NCBI GenBank assembly: GCA_014380205.1
Contig: JACMKH010000328.1
Span: 1-7,460 of the forward strand
Source: Sphingomonadaceae bacterium
GTDB taxonomy: Bacteria > Pseudomonadota > Alphaproteobacteria > Sphingomonadales > Sphingomonadaceae
Direction of reading: 5' to 3'
Length of the DNA: 7,460 nucleotides
How positions within the stretch are numbered: the first letter of the stretch is position 1; every line of letters starts with the position of its first letter. Below, piece after piece: positions 1 through 6,689 of this stretch. A model generated the notes under the pieces. The model searched no databases. It saw only the letters and a program-made list of their open reading frames with translations, and was not told the DNA's origin. A program made the position numbers and the translations under genes.

Positions 1-86
1 GCGACGCGCGCGCCCGCGTCGGTCAGCGTCGTGCGAGCGGCCGCGCCGATACCCCGGCTCGCGCCGGTGAGGAGGATGTGGATCAT
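1..86 (-). CDS. Short-chain dehydrogenase/reductase, N-terminal fragment
   Basis: The first 28 codons of a gene that continues past the left edge. The translation begins MIHILLTGASRGIGAAA. Residues 7-14 (TGASRGIG) are the glycine-rich TGxxxGIG dinucleotide-binding motif of the first beta-alpha turn in classical short-chain dehydrogenases/reductases. The motif's position directly after a short hydrophobic strand is normal for an SDR amino terminus, so the ATG at 86 is believable, although no strong ribosome binding site precedes it and a GTG lies one codon upstream. SDRs are mostly cytoplasmic NAD(P)H-dependent oxidoreductases. The catalytic Ser-Tyr-Lys residues lie outside the window, so no substrate can be given. 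It lies 79 bases downstream of the RTX gene on the same strand; nothing shows whether the two are co-transcribed. Confidence 0.75.
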   Translation of the reverse strand, partial: MIHILLTGASRGIGAAARTTLTDAGARV

Positions 87-165
87 CACGCGGCGATAGC
101 GCGCGCACTGGCCGCGCGGAAGATCGATCGGATCGAAACGCCGCCCGCTACTCCACTCGCGCGTA

Positions 166-1884
166 TCAGATCACGAGGAAATCGCTCGCGCTCAATGCGG
201 GCGCGTCAGTGAGCCTGGCGATTAGCACCTTATCCGCCGCTCCGGTCCCGTCGGAATCGAAGAATAGTTTGCCGGTGGCATCATCGTAGATCAGCCGGTC
301 GTTGGCGTCCTGCGCCTGACCGCCTACCACGAGCCGCCCCGCCGCGAGCCCGCCCTCGGGGAGGCCGAAGACCTCGCTGTCGAGGGCGATCTGATCGCCG
401 CCGGCGAAGTCGGCGATGGTGTCGGCATCGGCCGCGACCACGCTGGCGAGCTCGAAGCTGTCGGCACCGGCGGCCCCCTTGAGCGTGTCGCGCCCGGCCT
501 CACCCGCGAGCGTGTCGTCGCCCTTGCTCCCATTGAGCAGATCCGCGCCATCGAGCCCCTCGAGCCGGTTAGCGCGCTTGTCCCCGCCCAAGGTGTCGTT
601 GCCCAGCCAGCCGTTCAGATTCTCGACCTTCGAATAGCTGTCGCCCGCGGCGTCGCCGGTATTGCCGCCGGGCGATCTGAGATCGGCGCGAAACCCGCTG
701 AAGGTGAAATATTTCGCGGTGTCGATGCCGGCCCCGCCGATCAACTCGTCCGCCCCGTCGCCGCCGTAGAGCGTGTCCATCCCCGCGCCGCCGTCGAGCG
801 TGTCGTTACCCAAGCCGCCGCTGATCTCGTTCGCGCGCGCGTTGCCGGTCAGCAGCTGGCTGACGTTGAAATAGCCGTTGAGGTTCTCGATGTTGGCAAG
901 GCTTGCGATGCTGTAGACCGCGAGCGTGGTGAAGATGAAATCGAGCCCCTCGCCCGGGTTCTCGATCACCACGTCGCCGAGACTGTCGACATAGAGCGTG
1001 TCGCCGCCGTCGCCCCCCGCCATCGTGTCGTCGCCGGTTCCGCCGTCGATATTGTCGTTTCCGTCCGCACCGTCGATCATGTCCGCGCCGCCGTTGGTCC
1101 GGATGAAATCGTCGCCGCCCGCGGTGAGGATGCTGTCCCCGCCCGATCCGCCGTACACATCGAAGGTCTCGACCGAGGTATATTCGACGCTCCGCGTCCC
1201 GCCGTCGCCGAACGCGCCGTCGACCCCGCCGAGCGCCCCGTTGGACGTCGGCCCGGCGGTGTTGCTGACCACGCCCGTCGAGTCGCGATAGTCGATCGAC
1301 AGCCGGTCGGCGCCGCGCCCCGCCTCGACCGTGTCCTCGCCGTTGTAGACCTGCGCCTGATCGTCGCCGCGCCCGAGGTCGATCGATTCGTCGGCGTCGA
1401 TCGGGAGCGTCCAGATGAAATCGTTCGCGCGGCCCGTCACCAGCGTTGCGAACCATTCGAGGCCGGTGAAGCTGCCGATCGGGCCTTCGTAATAGTTGGT
1501 GAAGCCGGGCGCGAAGATATTGTCGTCGAGAATCCAGGTGATCGAGGTGGTCGCGCTTGAAAGATCGGCCGAGATCGCGTCGATCCCCTCCCCGCCGTCG
1601 GCGCTGTCGTCGCCCGCGCCCCCGTCGAGCTCGTCGTCGTCGTCGCCGCCGAGCAGAGTGTCGTTGCCCGTCCCGCCGCCGAGCGAATCATTGCCCTCGT
1701 CACCGCTCAGCGCATCGTGGTCCGCCCCGCCCGTAAGCTCGTCCGCGCCGAACAGCCCGTTGATCGTGTCGTTGCCGCCGAGGCCGTTGATAGTGTCGTC
1801 GCCGGCCGTGCCGTCGATCGAGTCGGGCCCTCCGGTCGGATCTTCGAATGGGGACAGCCACCTCCGAATCCGCGCCCTCGCCAT
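166..1884 (-). CDS. RTX-type calcium-binding protein, probable type I secretion substrate
   Basis: A 572-residue, strongly acidic protein made mostly of glycine/aspartate nonapeptides (GGxGxDxxx), which bind calcium and fold into a parallel beta-roll outside the cell. Clear repeat blocks lie at residues about 22-100, 243-300, 346-388 and 424-476. Residues about 104-240 form a non-repetitive insert. Residues about 476-572 resemble the C-terminal domain of serralysin-type and other RTX exoproteins: a DxIADF motif near 488-493, a strand-rich stretch with LIYDDATGKLFFDSDGTG, and a hydrophobic end (SDFLVI). That is the usual form of an uncleaved C-terminal type I secretion signal. There is no N-terminal Sec signal; the start is basic (MARARIRRW). 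No HExxH, GxSxG or other catalytic motif is visible, so it is not obviously a protease or lipase. The start is fixed by a strong GGGAGGAGG seven bases upstream. No ABC transporter, membrane fusion or TolC gene is in view. Family call firm, function unknown. Confidence 0.93.
   Translation of the reverse strand: MARARIRRWLSPFEDPTGGPDSIDGTAGDDTINGLGGNDTINGLFGADELTGGADHDALSGDEGNDSLGGGTGNDTLLGGDDDDELDGGAGDDSADGGEGIDAISADLSSATTSITWILDDNIFAPGFTNYYEGPIGSFTGLEWFATLVTGRANDFIWTLPIDADESIDLGRGDDQAQVYNGEDTVEAGRGADRLSIDYRDSTGVVSNTAGPTSNGALGGVDGAFGDGGTRSVEYTSVETFDVYGGSGGDSILTAGGDDFIRTNGGADMIDGADGNDNIDGGTGDDTMAGGDGGDTLYVDSLGDVVIENPGEGLDFIFTTLAVYSIASLANIENLNGYFNVSQLLTGNARANEISGGLGNDTLDGGAGMDTLYGGDGADELIGGAGIDTAKYFTFSGFRADLRSPGGNTGDAAGDSYSKVENLNGWLGNDTLGGDKRANRLEGLDGADLLNGSKGDDTLAGEAGRDTLKGAAGADSFELASVVAADADTIADFAGGDQIALDSEVFGLPEGGLAAGRLVVGGQAQDANDRLIYDDATGKLFFDSDGTGAADKVLIARLTDAPALSASDFLVI
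457..849 (-). repeat. RTX nonapeptide blocks 3 and 4 (residues 346-476)
   Basis: Two repeat groups, residues 346-388 (SGGLGNDTL, DGGAGMDTL, YGGDGADEL) and 424-476 (NGWLGNDTL, EGLDGADLL, NGSKGDDTL, KGAAGADSF). They are split by a 35-residue spacer that contains KVENLNG. The final unit leads straight into the C-terminal secretion domain. Confidence 0.8.
985..1158 (-). repeat. RTX nonapeptide block 2 (residues 243-300)
   Basis: Six or so GGxGxD-type units (YGGSGGDSI, DGADGNDNI, DGGTGDDTM, AGGDGGDTL), directly following the non-repetitive insert. A short module ending in NIENLNGYF (residues 331-339) separates it from block 3. Confidence 0.8.
1585..1821 (-). repeat. RTX nonapeptide block 1 (residues 22-100)
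   Basis: About eight nonapeptide units read with little interruption, for example DGTAGDDTI, NGLGGNDTI, GGGTGNDTL and DGGAGDDSA. The run of four aspartates at residues 81-84 is denser than the consensus. Expected to form a calcium-filled beta-roll after secretion. Confidence 0.85.
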
Positions 1885-1891
1885 CTGCTTG

Positions 1892-1900
1892 CCTCCTCCC
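1892..1900 (-). promoter_or_regulatory. Ribosome binding site of the RTX gene
   Basis: GGGAGGAGG on the minus strand, seven bases before the ATG at 1884. It is the best Shine-Dalgarno sequence in the window; it fixes the start codon and suggests efficient translation. Confidence 0.8.
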
Positions 1901-1974
1901 GTCGAACGCGCTGGGGCGCTCCATCATGAGGCAAAGGCCCTGATCGCCGGCAAATAGGGTCACACGCTGTCTTG

Positions 1975-1992
1975 GCCGCGTGCGGCCGCGGC
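1975..1992 (-). terminator. Possible weak hairpin after the chemoreceptor gene
   Basis: Just after the chemoreceptor stop codon, GCCGCG pairs with CGCGGC across a six-base loop. There is no run of T after it, so it is not a standard intrinsic terminator. It may only attenuate read-through toward the RTX gene 112 bases away, or it may be chance in GC-rich DNA. Confidence 0.25.
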
Positions 1993-1996
1993 GCGG

Positions 1997-3290
1997 CTAC
2001 GCCGAATAGCGCGCGACGAAATCTCCGGCCGCCTGCTTGAGCCGCGTCAGCTGCGCGTCGACCTCGTGGAAGCCGTGCTCGACCTTGTTGATGTCGGCCG
2101 AGACGCTTTCGGTGTCCTGGCGGATCGCGGCGATTGTCCCCGACATCGAATCGGCGGCGAGCGCGGTCTCGTCGACCGCGGCGGTGATCATCGTCACGGT
2201 CTGCGCCTGCGCCTCCATCGCGGCGCGGATGCGCGTCGCCGAGGCCTGCACCTCGCCGACGATCTCGCGGATCGCATCGTTCGACGAGACGGTCTGCGAG
2301 GTCGCGGTCTGGATCGCGGCGATCTTGCGCGCGATGTCGTCGGTCGCCTGCGCGGTCTGGTTGGCGAGGCTCTTGACCTCCTGCGCGACCACCGCGAAGC
2401 CCCGCCCCGCGTCGCCCGCGCGCGCCGCCTCGATCGTCGCGTTCAATGCGAGAAGGTTGGTCTGCCCCGCAATGTCGCGGATCAGCCCGAGGATCGATTC
2501 GATCGAGCCGGTGTGCTCGGAGAGCGCCTCGTTGAGCCGCACCCCCTCCTCGGTCTGCGCGGCCGCGCGCGTCGCGACCTCCGCGGCGAGCTCGACCTCG
2601 CTTCGCGCCTCCTCGATCGCGCGGATCAGCCGCGCAGACCGCCGCCGCTGATTGTTCGGAAGCGGCGGCGACCTCGGAGGCCTTGCCGAGCATGCCGTGC
2701 GCCGAAGCCGAGGCGTCGGTTGCGGTCAGCGAGACCGCGCGGCTCTGCTCGGTCGCCTCGCGCACCGCCGCCTCGATCTGCTCGCGGAACGCGGCCGAGC
2801 TCTGCTGGCGCTCGGTCTCCTGTTGCGCGCGCAGGTAATCGTTGATGAAACTGGCCTGGATCTCGACCTCGAGCGCCGACATGGTGATCAGCGCCTGGAC
2901 GAGCCGCGACAGCCGCGCGGGATCGCCCGCGAGCTCGTCGACCAAAATGCGCACGATCAGCCGCCCGGCGAAGGCGAGCCCCGCGAACAGCCGCGAGGGC
3001 GAGATTCCCGCCGCGAGCGTGCGCTCGGCGTTCTTGTGCGCAATCTCGATCCAGCGCGCGCCGAAGGGGCGATTGTATTTCTCGGTGGTGTATTCGATCG
3101 CGAACTCGAGCGACTTGGCGACCTCCTCGGGAGAGCGCGCCTGGACGATCGGATTGTCGATCGCGAAATGGTCCCAGAAGGCGACCGCGAGGTCGCGCTC
3201 GCGCCCCGCGATCAGCGCGCCGATCGCCTTGACGTCGTCCTCGAGCGTCCCCTCGCGGTCGAAGATGGCGATCCGCCCGTCCGTCGTCAT
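1997..3290 (-). pseudogene. Globin-coupled methyl-accepting chemotaxis protein, frameshifted
   Basis: A soluble HemAT-like chemoreceptor of about 430 residues, split by one frame change. The N-terminal half (3290-2639, 217 codons) starts MTTDGRIAIFDREG, with GGAG nine bases upstream. It is a globin-coupled sensor domain, and His85 in the segment IEIAHKNAERTLAAGIS is the likely proximal haem ligand. No transmembrane segment is visible. The reading then shifts by one base at about 2638-2640, inside GCGGCGGCGG, and the C-terminal half (2638-1997, 213 residues) continues as a normal MCP signalling domain. Its conserved hairpin tip, containing [18 protein letters not shown] and [11 protein letters not shown], lies at 2375-2467. 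Family members sense oxygen or other haem ligands and signal through CheA/CheW. Either the gene is inactive, or this is a sequence error, or a real deletion has removed part of the coiled coil. In the unshifted frame the open reading frame runs on to 1707, but only by chance. An upstream ATG at 3341 lacks a ribosome binding site and adds 17 unconserved residues. Confidence 0.82.
2640..2670. repeat. Perfect 10-bp inverted repeat at the frameshift site
   Basis: CGCCGCCGCT (2640-2649) and AGCGGCGGCG (2661-2670) are exact reverse complements around an 11-base loop. The arms are alanine-codon clusters flanking the Ser-Glu-Gln-Ser codons of the chemoreceptor. The frame breaks at the left end of the repeat. 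Such hairpins favour polymerase slippage, small deletions and sequencing compressions. Confidence 0.75.
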
Positions 3291-3361
3291 GTCCCGTGTC
3301 TCCGCGTGCGCGCCGATGCGGCGCGCGTCCAGGTTCGGCATGGGGCAAGCGCTAGCGCCGA

Positions 3362-3370
3362 ATGGTTAAC
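3362..3370 (-). promoter_or_regulatory. CtrA-like half-site (GTTAACCAT) ahead of the chemoreceptor
   Basis: On the minus strand this reads GTTAACCAT and contains TTAACCAT, an 8-mer associated with the alphaproteobacterial response regulator CtrA, which commonly controls motility and chemotaxis genes. Its near edge is 71 bases before the chemoreceptor ATG at 3290. A 10-bp perfect palindrome, GCGCTAGCGC (3349-3358), sits between the two. The same 9-mer occurs ahead of the gene at 7356. Binding is inferred only. Confidence 0.4.
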
Positions 3371-3469
3371 GGGGCGTTGTGGTTTGCGATGGCGAGTGGC
3401 GGACCAGTTGGAAAATGGCGCTGGTTGGCCAAGGCTACGCGCGCCGGCCGGGCAATGCCATATTGGGGC

Positions 3470-3673
3470 ATGAGCGAATTCTATGAGACGATGGTCAATC
3501 TGCTGGAAAGTCAGCGACGGACTTTGGTTGCGATAATGGCGCTTGGCGACGCAACTTCAGAAAAGACCGCGGAGATGAAAGCGGAGATCGCCAAGCTGGA
3601 CACCGAGATTGCGGAGCTGCGCATAGAGGCAGGCGAAGCTGAGGGACGGAATTCCGACCGGCCTGAGCGATAG
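3470..3673 (+). CDS. Small coiled-coil hypothetical protein
   Basis: A predicted 67-residue protein beginning MSEFYETMVNLLESQRRTL. I do not recognise a family. The first third is amphipathic helix. Residues from about 25 to 58 show heptad-like spacing of alanine, isoleucine and leucine among Lys/Glu (AEMKAEIAKLDTEIAELRIE), which suggests a short coiled coil. There is no signal peptide and no clear membrane segment. The codons are less GC-rich than those of neighbouring genes. The start is uncertain: 3470 has only GGGG two bases upstream, 3455 gives five more residues (MPYWG), and the frame is open back to 3362. I chose 3470 because the sequence becomes protein-like there. It is transcribed away from the chemoreceptor and could share its control region. 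The function cannot be inferred. Confidence 0.5.
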   Translation: MSEFYETMVNLLESQRRTLVAIMALGDATSEKTAEMKAEIAKLDTEIAELRIEAGEAEGRNSDRPER

Positions 3674-4068
3674 AGGATGCTCATGACCTGTAGGATCGGG
3701 TCAGGCTGGCGACAGGCGCTTGCTGCTATAGGGACATCCCGACAGTTGTGCCGGAGAGCCGCATGGACCTAGCCGCCCGCTGATCTTGCTTCGCCGTCGC
3801 CGTGACGTGCGGACGGCGTAGCGCTTGGCGATCGTTGGAGCGATCTGCCCCGTCCGTGCGGAACCCTGGATTTCCGCCACACAGGGTGTCTTCTTTGTCT
3901 GGTTCCGCCGTGTCACGCGCTCCGCAGTTCACCCGCGAAAAACGCGCCGCAGTGTGAACTTTGTGTGACCTTCCGTGTCCGGAACACAACCGTGCGGGGG
4001 CCATAAGAGTGATTTGACCTCCTCCCGAGAGGCTCTAAGAGATGCGCCGCAACCAGCAGGGATTTCCG
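3674..4068. other. Long intergenic region with clustered hairpins, ahead of sdhC
   Basis: No convincing gene. Reading frames of 71 and 92 codons exist on the minus strand (3701-3916 and 3726-4004), but their translations are compositionally odd and suggest no family. Perfect inverted repeats occur in series: 3792-3798 with 3812-3818 (7 bp), 3830-3834 with 3841-3845 (5 bp, six-base loop) and 3858-3865 with 3901-3908 (8 bp, GCGGAACC/GGTTCCGC). Inside the last, CCCTG (3864-3868) could instead pair with CAGGG (3882-3886). Farther left, GCCTGA (3661-3666) can pair with TCAGGC (3701-3706). The region is less GC-rich than the genes. It could hold the sdh promoter and leader, a small RNA, or a decayed gene; I match it to no known RNA family. 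The right end may encode nine extra SdhC residues if translation starts at 4042. Confidence 0.5.
3952..3989 (+). promoter_or_regulatory. Operator-like repeat cluster ahead of sdhC
   Basis: GTGTGA occurs at 3952 and 3963, eleven bases apart, about one helical turn. TTGTGT (3961-3966) is the reverse complement of ACACAA (3984-3989). A small dyad TTCCG-TGTC-CGGAA occupies 3971-3984. The cluster lies 79 bases before the sdhC start chosen here. I cannot name the regulator and find no confident -35/-10 pair; CATAAG at 4002-4007 is a possible -10. Confidence 0.3.
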
Positions 4069-4503
4069 ATGGCGCGCAACGCCGAGCGGCCGCTGTCGCC
4101 GCACATCACGATATGGCGATGGGGGCCGCACATGCTGCTCTCGATCCTCCATCGCGTGACCGGGGTCGGGCTCGCCACGGTCGGCATCGGGCTGCTCGTG
4201 TGGGGCCTCGCCGCCGCCGCCGCCGGGCCCGAGGCGTATGCGCGCTTCCTCGGCTGCCTGACCACCGACGAGGGCGCGCCCAACCTCGTCGGCTGGGTGC
4301 TGATGATGGGGCTGACCTGGGCCTTCTTCACCCATATGCTCAACGGCATCCGCCATTTCGTGATGGATACGGGCGCGGGCTATGAGCTTCGCACCAACAA
4401 GAGCTTCTCGGTCGCGGTGCTGCTCGGCGCGCTGTTCCTGACGATCGCGGTCTGGGCGTGGGTGCTTTACGGGATGTGGCCGGGGGGCGCGGGCAATGGG
4501 TAG
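4069..4503 (+). CDS. sdhC: Succinate dehydrogenase cytochrome b556 subunit
   Basis: One of the two membrane anchors of complex II, 144 residues from the chosen start. It holds haem b with SdhD and forms part of the ubiquinone pocket. The motif RPLSPH near the start and SILHRVTG (residues 25-32) are family signatures; Ser25 and Arg29 correspond to the quinone-site Ser27 and Arg31 of E. coli SdhC. HMLNGIRHFVMD (89-100) is the second signature, with His89 as the likely haem ligand. Three hydrophobic helices lie at about 25-50, 72-98 and 115-138. The ATG at 4069 is preferred: AGGGA lies six bases upstream and family proteins begin close to this point. An in-frame ATG at 4042, with GAGAGG nine bases upstream, would add MRRNQQGFP. 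First gene of the sdhCDA cluster; it overlaps sdhD by eight bases. Confidence 0.94.
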   Translation: MARNAERPLSPHITIWRWGPHMLLSILHRVTGVGLATVGIGLLVWGLAAAAAGPEAYARFLGCLTTDEGAPNLVGWVLMMGLTWAFFTHMLNGIRHFVMDTGAGYELRTNKSFSVAVLLGALFLTIAVWAWVLYGMWPGGAGNG

Positions 4504-4885
4504 CGGGACGGGGCTCGGCCGCGTCCGCGGGCTCGGCTCGGCGCGCTCGGGCGTCCATCACTGGTGGCGCCAGCGGCTGACCGCGGCGGGCAATCTGCTG
4601 CTCGTGACCTGGTTGGTCGTCTCGCTGTTCCGCCTGCCCGGATACGATCATTCGATCGTCACCGGCTGGATCGCCGAGCCGCTCGTCGCGCTCGCGCTGA
4701 TCGTGATGCTCGCCAACCTCTTCTGGCACCTCCGCCTGGGGCTCCAGGTCGTGATCGAGGACTATGTCCACGGGGAGGCCTCGAAGATCGGCCTGATCGT
4801 GCTGCTCAACTTCTACGCTATCGGCGGCGCGGCGATCGCGATCTTCTCGGTCGCGCGGATCGCCTTCGCGGGGAGCGTGGGCTGA
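4496..4885 (+). CDS. sdhD: Succinate dehydrogenase membrane anchor subunit
   Basis: The second complex II membrane anchor, 129 residues. After a hydrophilic start, [15 protein letters not shown] (16-30) is the family's entry into the first membrane helix. Further helices cover about 60-82 and 98-123. [16 protein letters not shown] (76-91) is the signature: His78 aligns with the haem ligand His71 of E. coli SdhD, and Asp89-Tyr90 with its Asp82-Tyr83 next to ubiquinone. The start codon lies inside the end of sdhC (ATGGGTAG, eight-base overlap) and the stop codon shares its A with the sdhA start (TGATG). This points to translational coupling and matched amounts of the three subunits. Confidence 0.94.
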   Translation: MGSGTGLGRVRGLGSARSGVHHWWRQRLTAAGNLLLVTWLVVSLFRLPGYDHSIVTGWIAEPLVALALIVMLANLFWHLRLGLQVVIEDYVHGEASKIGLIVLLNFYAIGGAAIAIFSVARIAFAGSVG

Positions 4886-6675
4886 TGGCCGAAGCCTACA
4901 GCATCATCGATCATACCTATGACGTGGTCGTCGTCGGCGCGGGCGGATCGGGCCTCCGCGCAACGATGGGTGCCGCCGAGAAGGGCCTCAGGACTGCGTG
5001 CATCACCAAGGTCTTTCCCACGCGCAGCCACACCGTCGCAGCGCAGGGCGGCATCGCCGCGAGCCTCGGCAACATGGGCCCCGACCACTGGACCTGGCAC
5101 ATGTACGATACGGTCAAAGGGTCGGACTGGCTCGGCGACCAGGACGCGATCGAATATCTCTGCCGCGAGGCGCCCCACGCGGTCTACGAGCTCGAGCACG
5201 CGGGCGTCCCCTTCAGCCGCACCGACGACGGGCGCATCTACCAGCGCCCGTTCGGCGGCATGATGCAGAACATGGGCAAGGGCCCCCCCGCCCAGCGCAC
5301 CTGCGCCGCCGCCGACCGCACCGGCCACGCGATGCTCCACGCGCTCTACCAGCAGAGCCTGCGCTACGACGCCGATTTCTACATCGAATATTTCGCGATC
5401 GACCTGATCATGGAGGGTGGCGCGTGCCGCGGCGTGATCGCGATGTGCCTCGACGACGGCAGCATCCACCGCTTCCGCGCGCACGCCGTGGTGCTCGCGA
5501 CGGGCGGATACGGCCGCGTCTACCGCACCGCGACCTCGGCGCACACCTGCACGGGGGACGGCAACGCGATGGTCCTCCGCGCGGGGCTTCCCTTGCAGGA
5601 CATGGAGTTCGTCCAGTTCCACCCGACCGGAATCTACGGCGCGGGCGTGCTGATCACCGAGGGCGCGCGAGGCGAGGGCGGCTATCTCACCAACTCCGAG
5701 GGCGAGCGCTTCATGGAGCGCTACGCGCCTAGCGCCAAGGACCTCGCGAGCCGCGACGTCGTCTCACGCTCGATGGCGTTGGAGATTCGCGAGGGGAGGG
5801 GCGTCGGCGCCGAGAAGGACCACATCCATCTCCACCTCGACCACATCGACGCCGCCGTGCTCCACGAGCGGCTGCCGGGGATCACCGAGACGGGGAAGAT
5901 CTTCGCTGGTGTCGACCTCACCCGCCAGCCGCTTCCTGTCAGCCCGACCGTCCACTACAACATGGGCGGCATCCCGACCAATTTCCACGGCGAGGTCGTC
6001 ACGCTCAAGGGCGGCGATCCCGACGCGGTCGTCCCGGGCCTGTTCGCGGTCGGCGAGGCGGCATGTGTCTCGGTCCACGGCGCCAACCGCCTCGGCTCGA
6101 ACAGCCTGATCGATCTCGTCGTCTTCGGCCGCGCCGCCGGGCTGCGCCTCGCCGAGGTGATCGCACCGAACACGCGCCACGACGCGCTCCCCGCCGGCTC
6201 GGAAGAAATGGCGCTCGGCCGCCTCGACGCGATGCGCCACGCCAAGGGTCCGGCCCCCACCGCCGAGCTCCGTCTCGAGATGCAAAAGACGATGCAGACG
6301 CATTGCGCGGTGTTCCGCAACGCCGAGCTGCTCGCCGAAGGCGTGGAGGCGATCAACAAAGTCCGCGCCGGCATGGCCAACATCGGCCTCACTGACCGCA
6401 GCCTGATCTGGAACACGGACCTGGTCGAATCGCTCGAGCTCGCCAACCTCATCGACCAGGCCGTCGTCACCATGGCGAGCGCCGCCAATCGCAAGGAAAG
6501 CCGCGGCGCCCATATGCACGAGGATTACCCCAAGCGCGACGACGCGGAGTGGATGAAGCACACGGTCGCGTGGATCGATGGCGCGGGCGAGGTGCGGATC
6601 GACTACCGGCCGGTGCACGAGTATACGCTGACCGACGATGTGGCCTATATCGAGCCGAAAGCGCGGGTGTATTGA
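4885..6675 (+). CDS. sdhA: Succinate dehydrogenase flavoprotein subunit
   Basis: Catalytic subunit of complex II, 596 residues, the usual length. It oxidises succinate to fumarate on a covalently bound FAD on the cytoplasmic face of the inner membrane. VVGAGGSG (16-23) is the FAD-binding Rossmann motif. His49 in [14 protein letters not shown] is the covalent flavin attachment site. Active-site residues can be matched with E. coli SdhA: His246 (FHPTG), Glu259 (TEGARGEGG), Arg290 (SRDVVSR), His357 ([12 protein letters not shown]) and Arg402 ([10 protein letters not shown]). The C-terminal helical domain with [14 protein letters not shown] is complete. The start overlaps the sdhD stop by one base. 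The gene looks fully functional, but the iron-sulphur subunit gene sdhB does not follow and must lie elsewhere. Confidence 0.98.
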   Translation: MAEAYSIIDHTYDVVVVGAGGSGLRATMGAAEKGLRTACITKVFPTRSHTVAAQGGIAASLGNMGPDHWTWHMYDTVKGSDWLGDQDAIEYLCREAPHAVYELEHAGVPFSRTDDGRIYQRPFGGMMQNMGKGPPAQRTCAAADRTGHAMLHALYQQSLRYDADFYIEYFAIDLIMEGGACRGVIAMCLDDGSIHRFRAHAVVLATGGYGRVYRTATSAHTCTGDGNAMVLRAGLPLQDMEFVQFHPTGIYGAGVLITEGARGEGGYLTNSEGERFMERYAPSAKDLASRDVVSRSMALEIREGRGVGAEKDHIHLHLDHIDAAVLHERLPGITETGKIFAGVDLTRQPLPVSPTVHYNMGGIPTNFHGEVVTLKGGDPDAVVPGLFAVGEAACVSVHGANRLGSNSLIDLVVFGRAAGLRLAEVIAPNTRHDALPAGSEEMALGRLDAMRHAKGPAPTAELRLEMQKTMQTHCAVFRNAELLAEGVEAINKVRAGMANIGLTDRSLIWNTDLVESLELANLIDQAVVTMASAANRKESRGAHMHEDYPKRDDAEWMKHTVAWIDGAGEVRIDYRPVHEYTLTDDVAYIEPKARVY

Positions 6676-6689
6676 AGTTCGCCGCTTCA
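6673..6689. terminator. Possible small bidirectional hairpin between sdhA and the regulator
   Basis: TGAAG (6673-6677) and CTTCA (6685-6689) pair across a seven-base loop. Each arm contains a stop codon, that of sdhA on the plus strand and that of the regulator on the minus strand. The stem is short and no T-run follows on either strand, so terminator function is doubtful. Confidence 0.22.

Noticed and set aside
87..165. Terminator between the RTX gene and the SDR gene
   Set aside because: GC-rich with some self-complementarity, but no clear stem followed by a T-run on the minus strand.
1585..1821. CRISPR-like periodic array
   Set aside because: The 27-base periodicity is that of nonapeptide codons in an open frame; the units are degenerate and have no spacers.
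416..1957. Plus-strand Ser/Pro-rich frames opposite the RTX gene
   Set aside because: These are the complement of Gly/Asp repeat codons; the apparent repetitiveness comes from the RTX array.
1707..2638. Extension of the chemoreceptor's N-terminal frame into a 544-codon open reading frame
   Set aside because: After 2639 this frame gives arginine/glycine-rich nonsense, while the true MCP signalling domain is in the frame one base away. The length is an effect of high GC content.
3290..3341. Earlier chemoreceptor start at 3341
   Set aside because: It has no Shine-Dalgarno sequence and the extra 17 residues look unrelated to the globin domain; the ATG at 3290 has GGAG nine bases upstream.
3701..4004. 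Two minus-strand reading frames (71 and 92 codons) ahead of sdhC
   Set aside because: They overlap each other in different frames, have no good ribosome binding sites, and show no recognisable fold or motif.
4813..6618. Long antisense reading frames opposite sdhA
   Set aside because: They are rich in Arg, Ala, Val and Asp as expected from the complement of GC-rich codons, and the plus-strand frame encodes an unmistakable complete SdhA.
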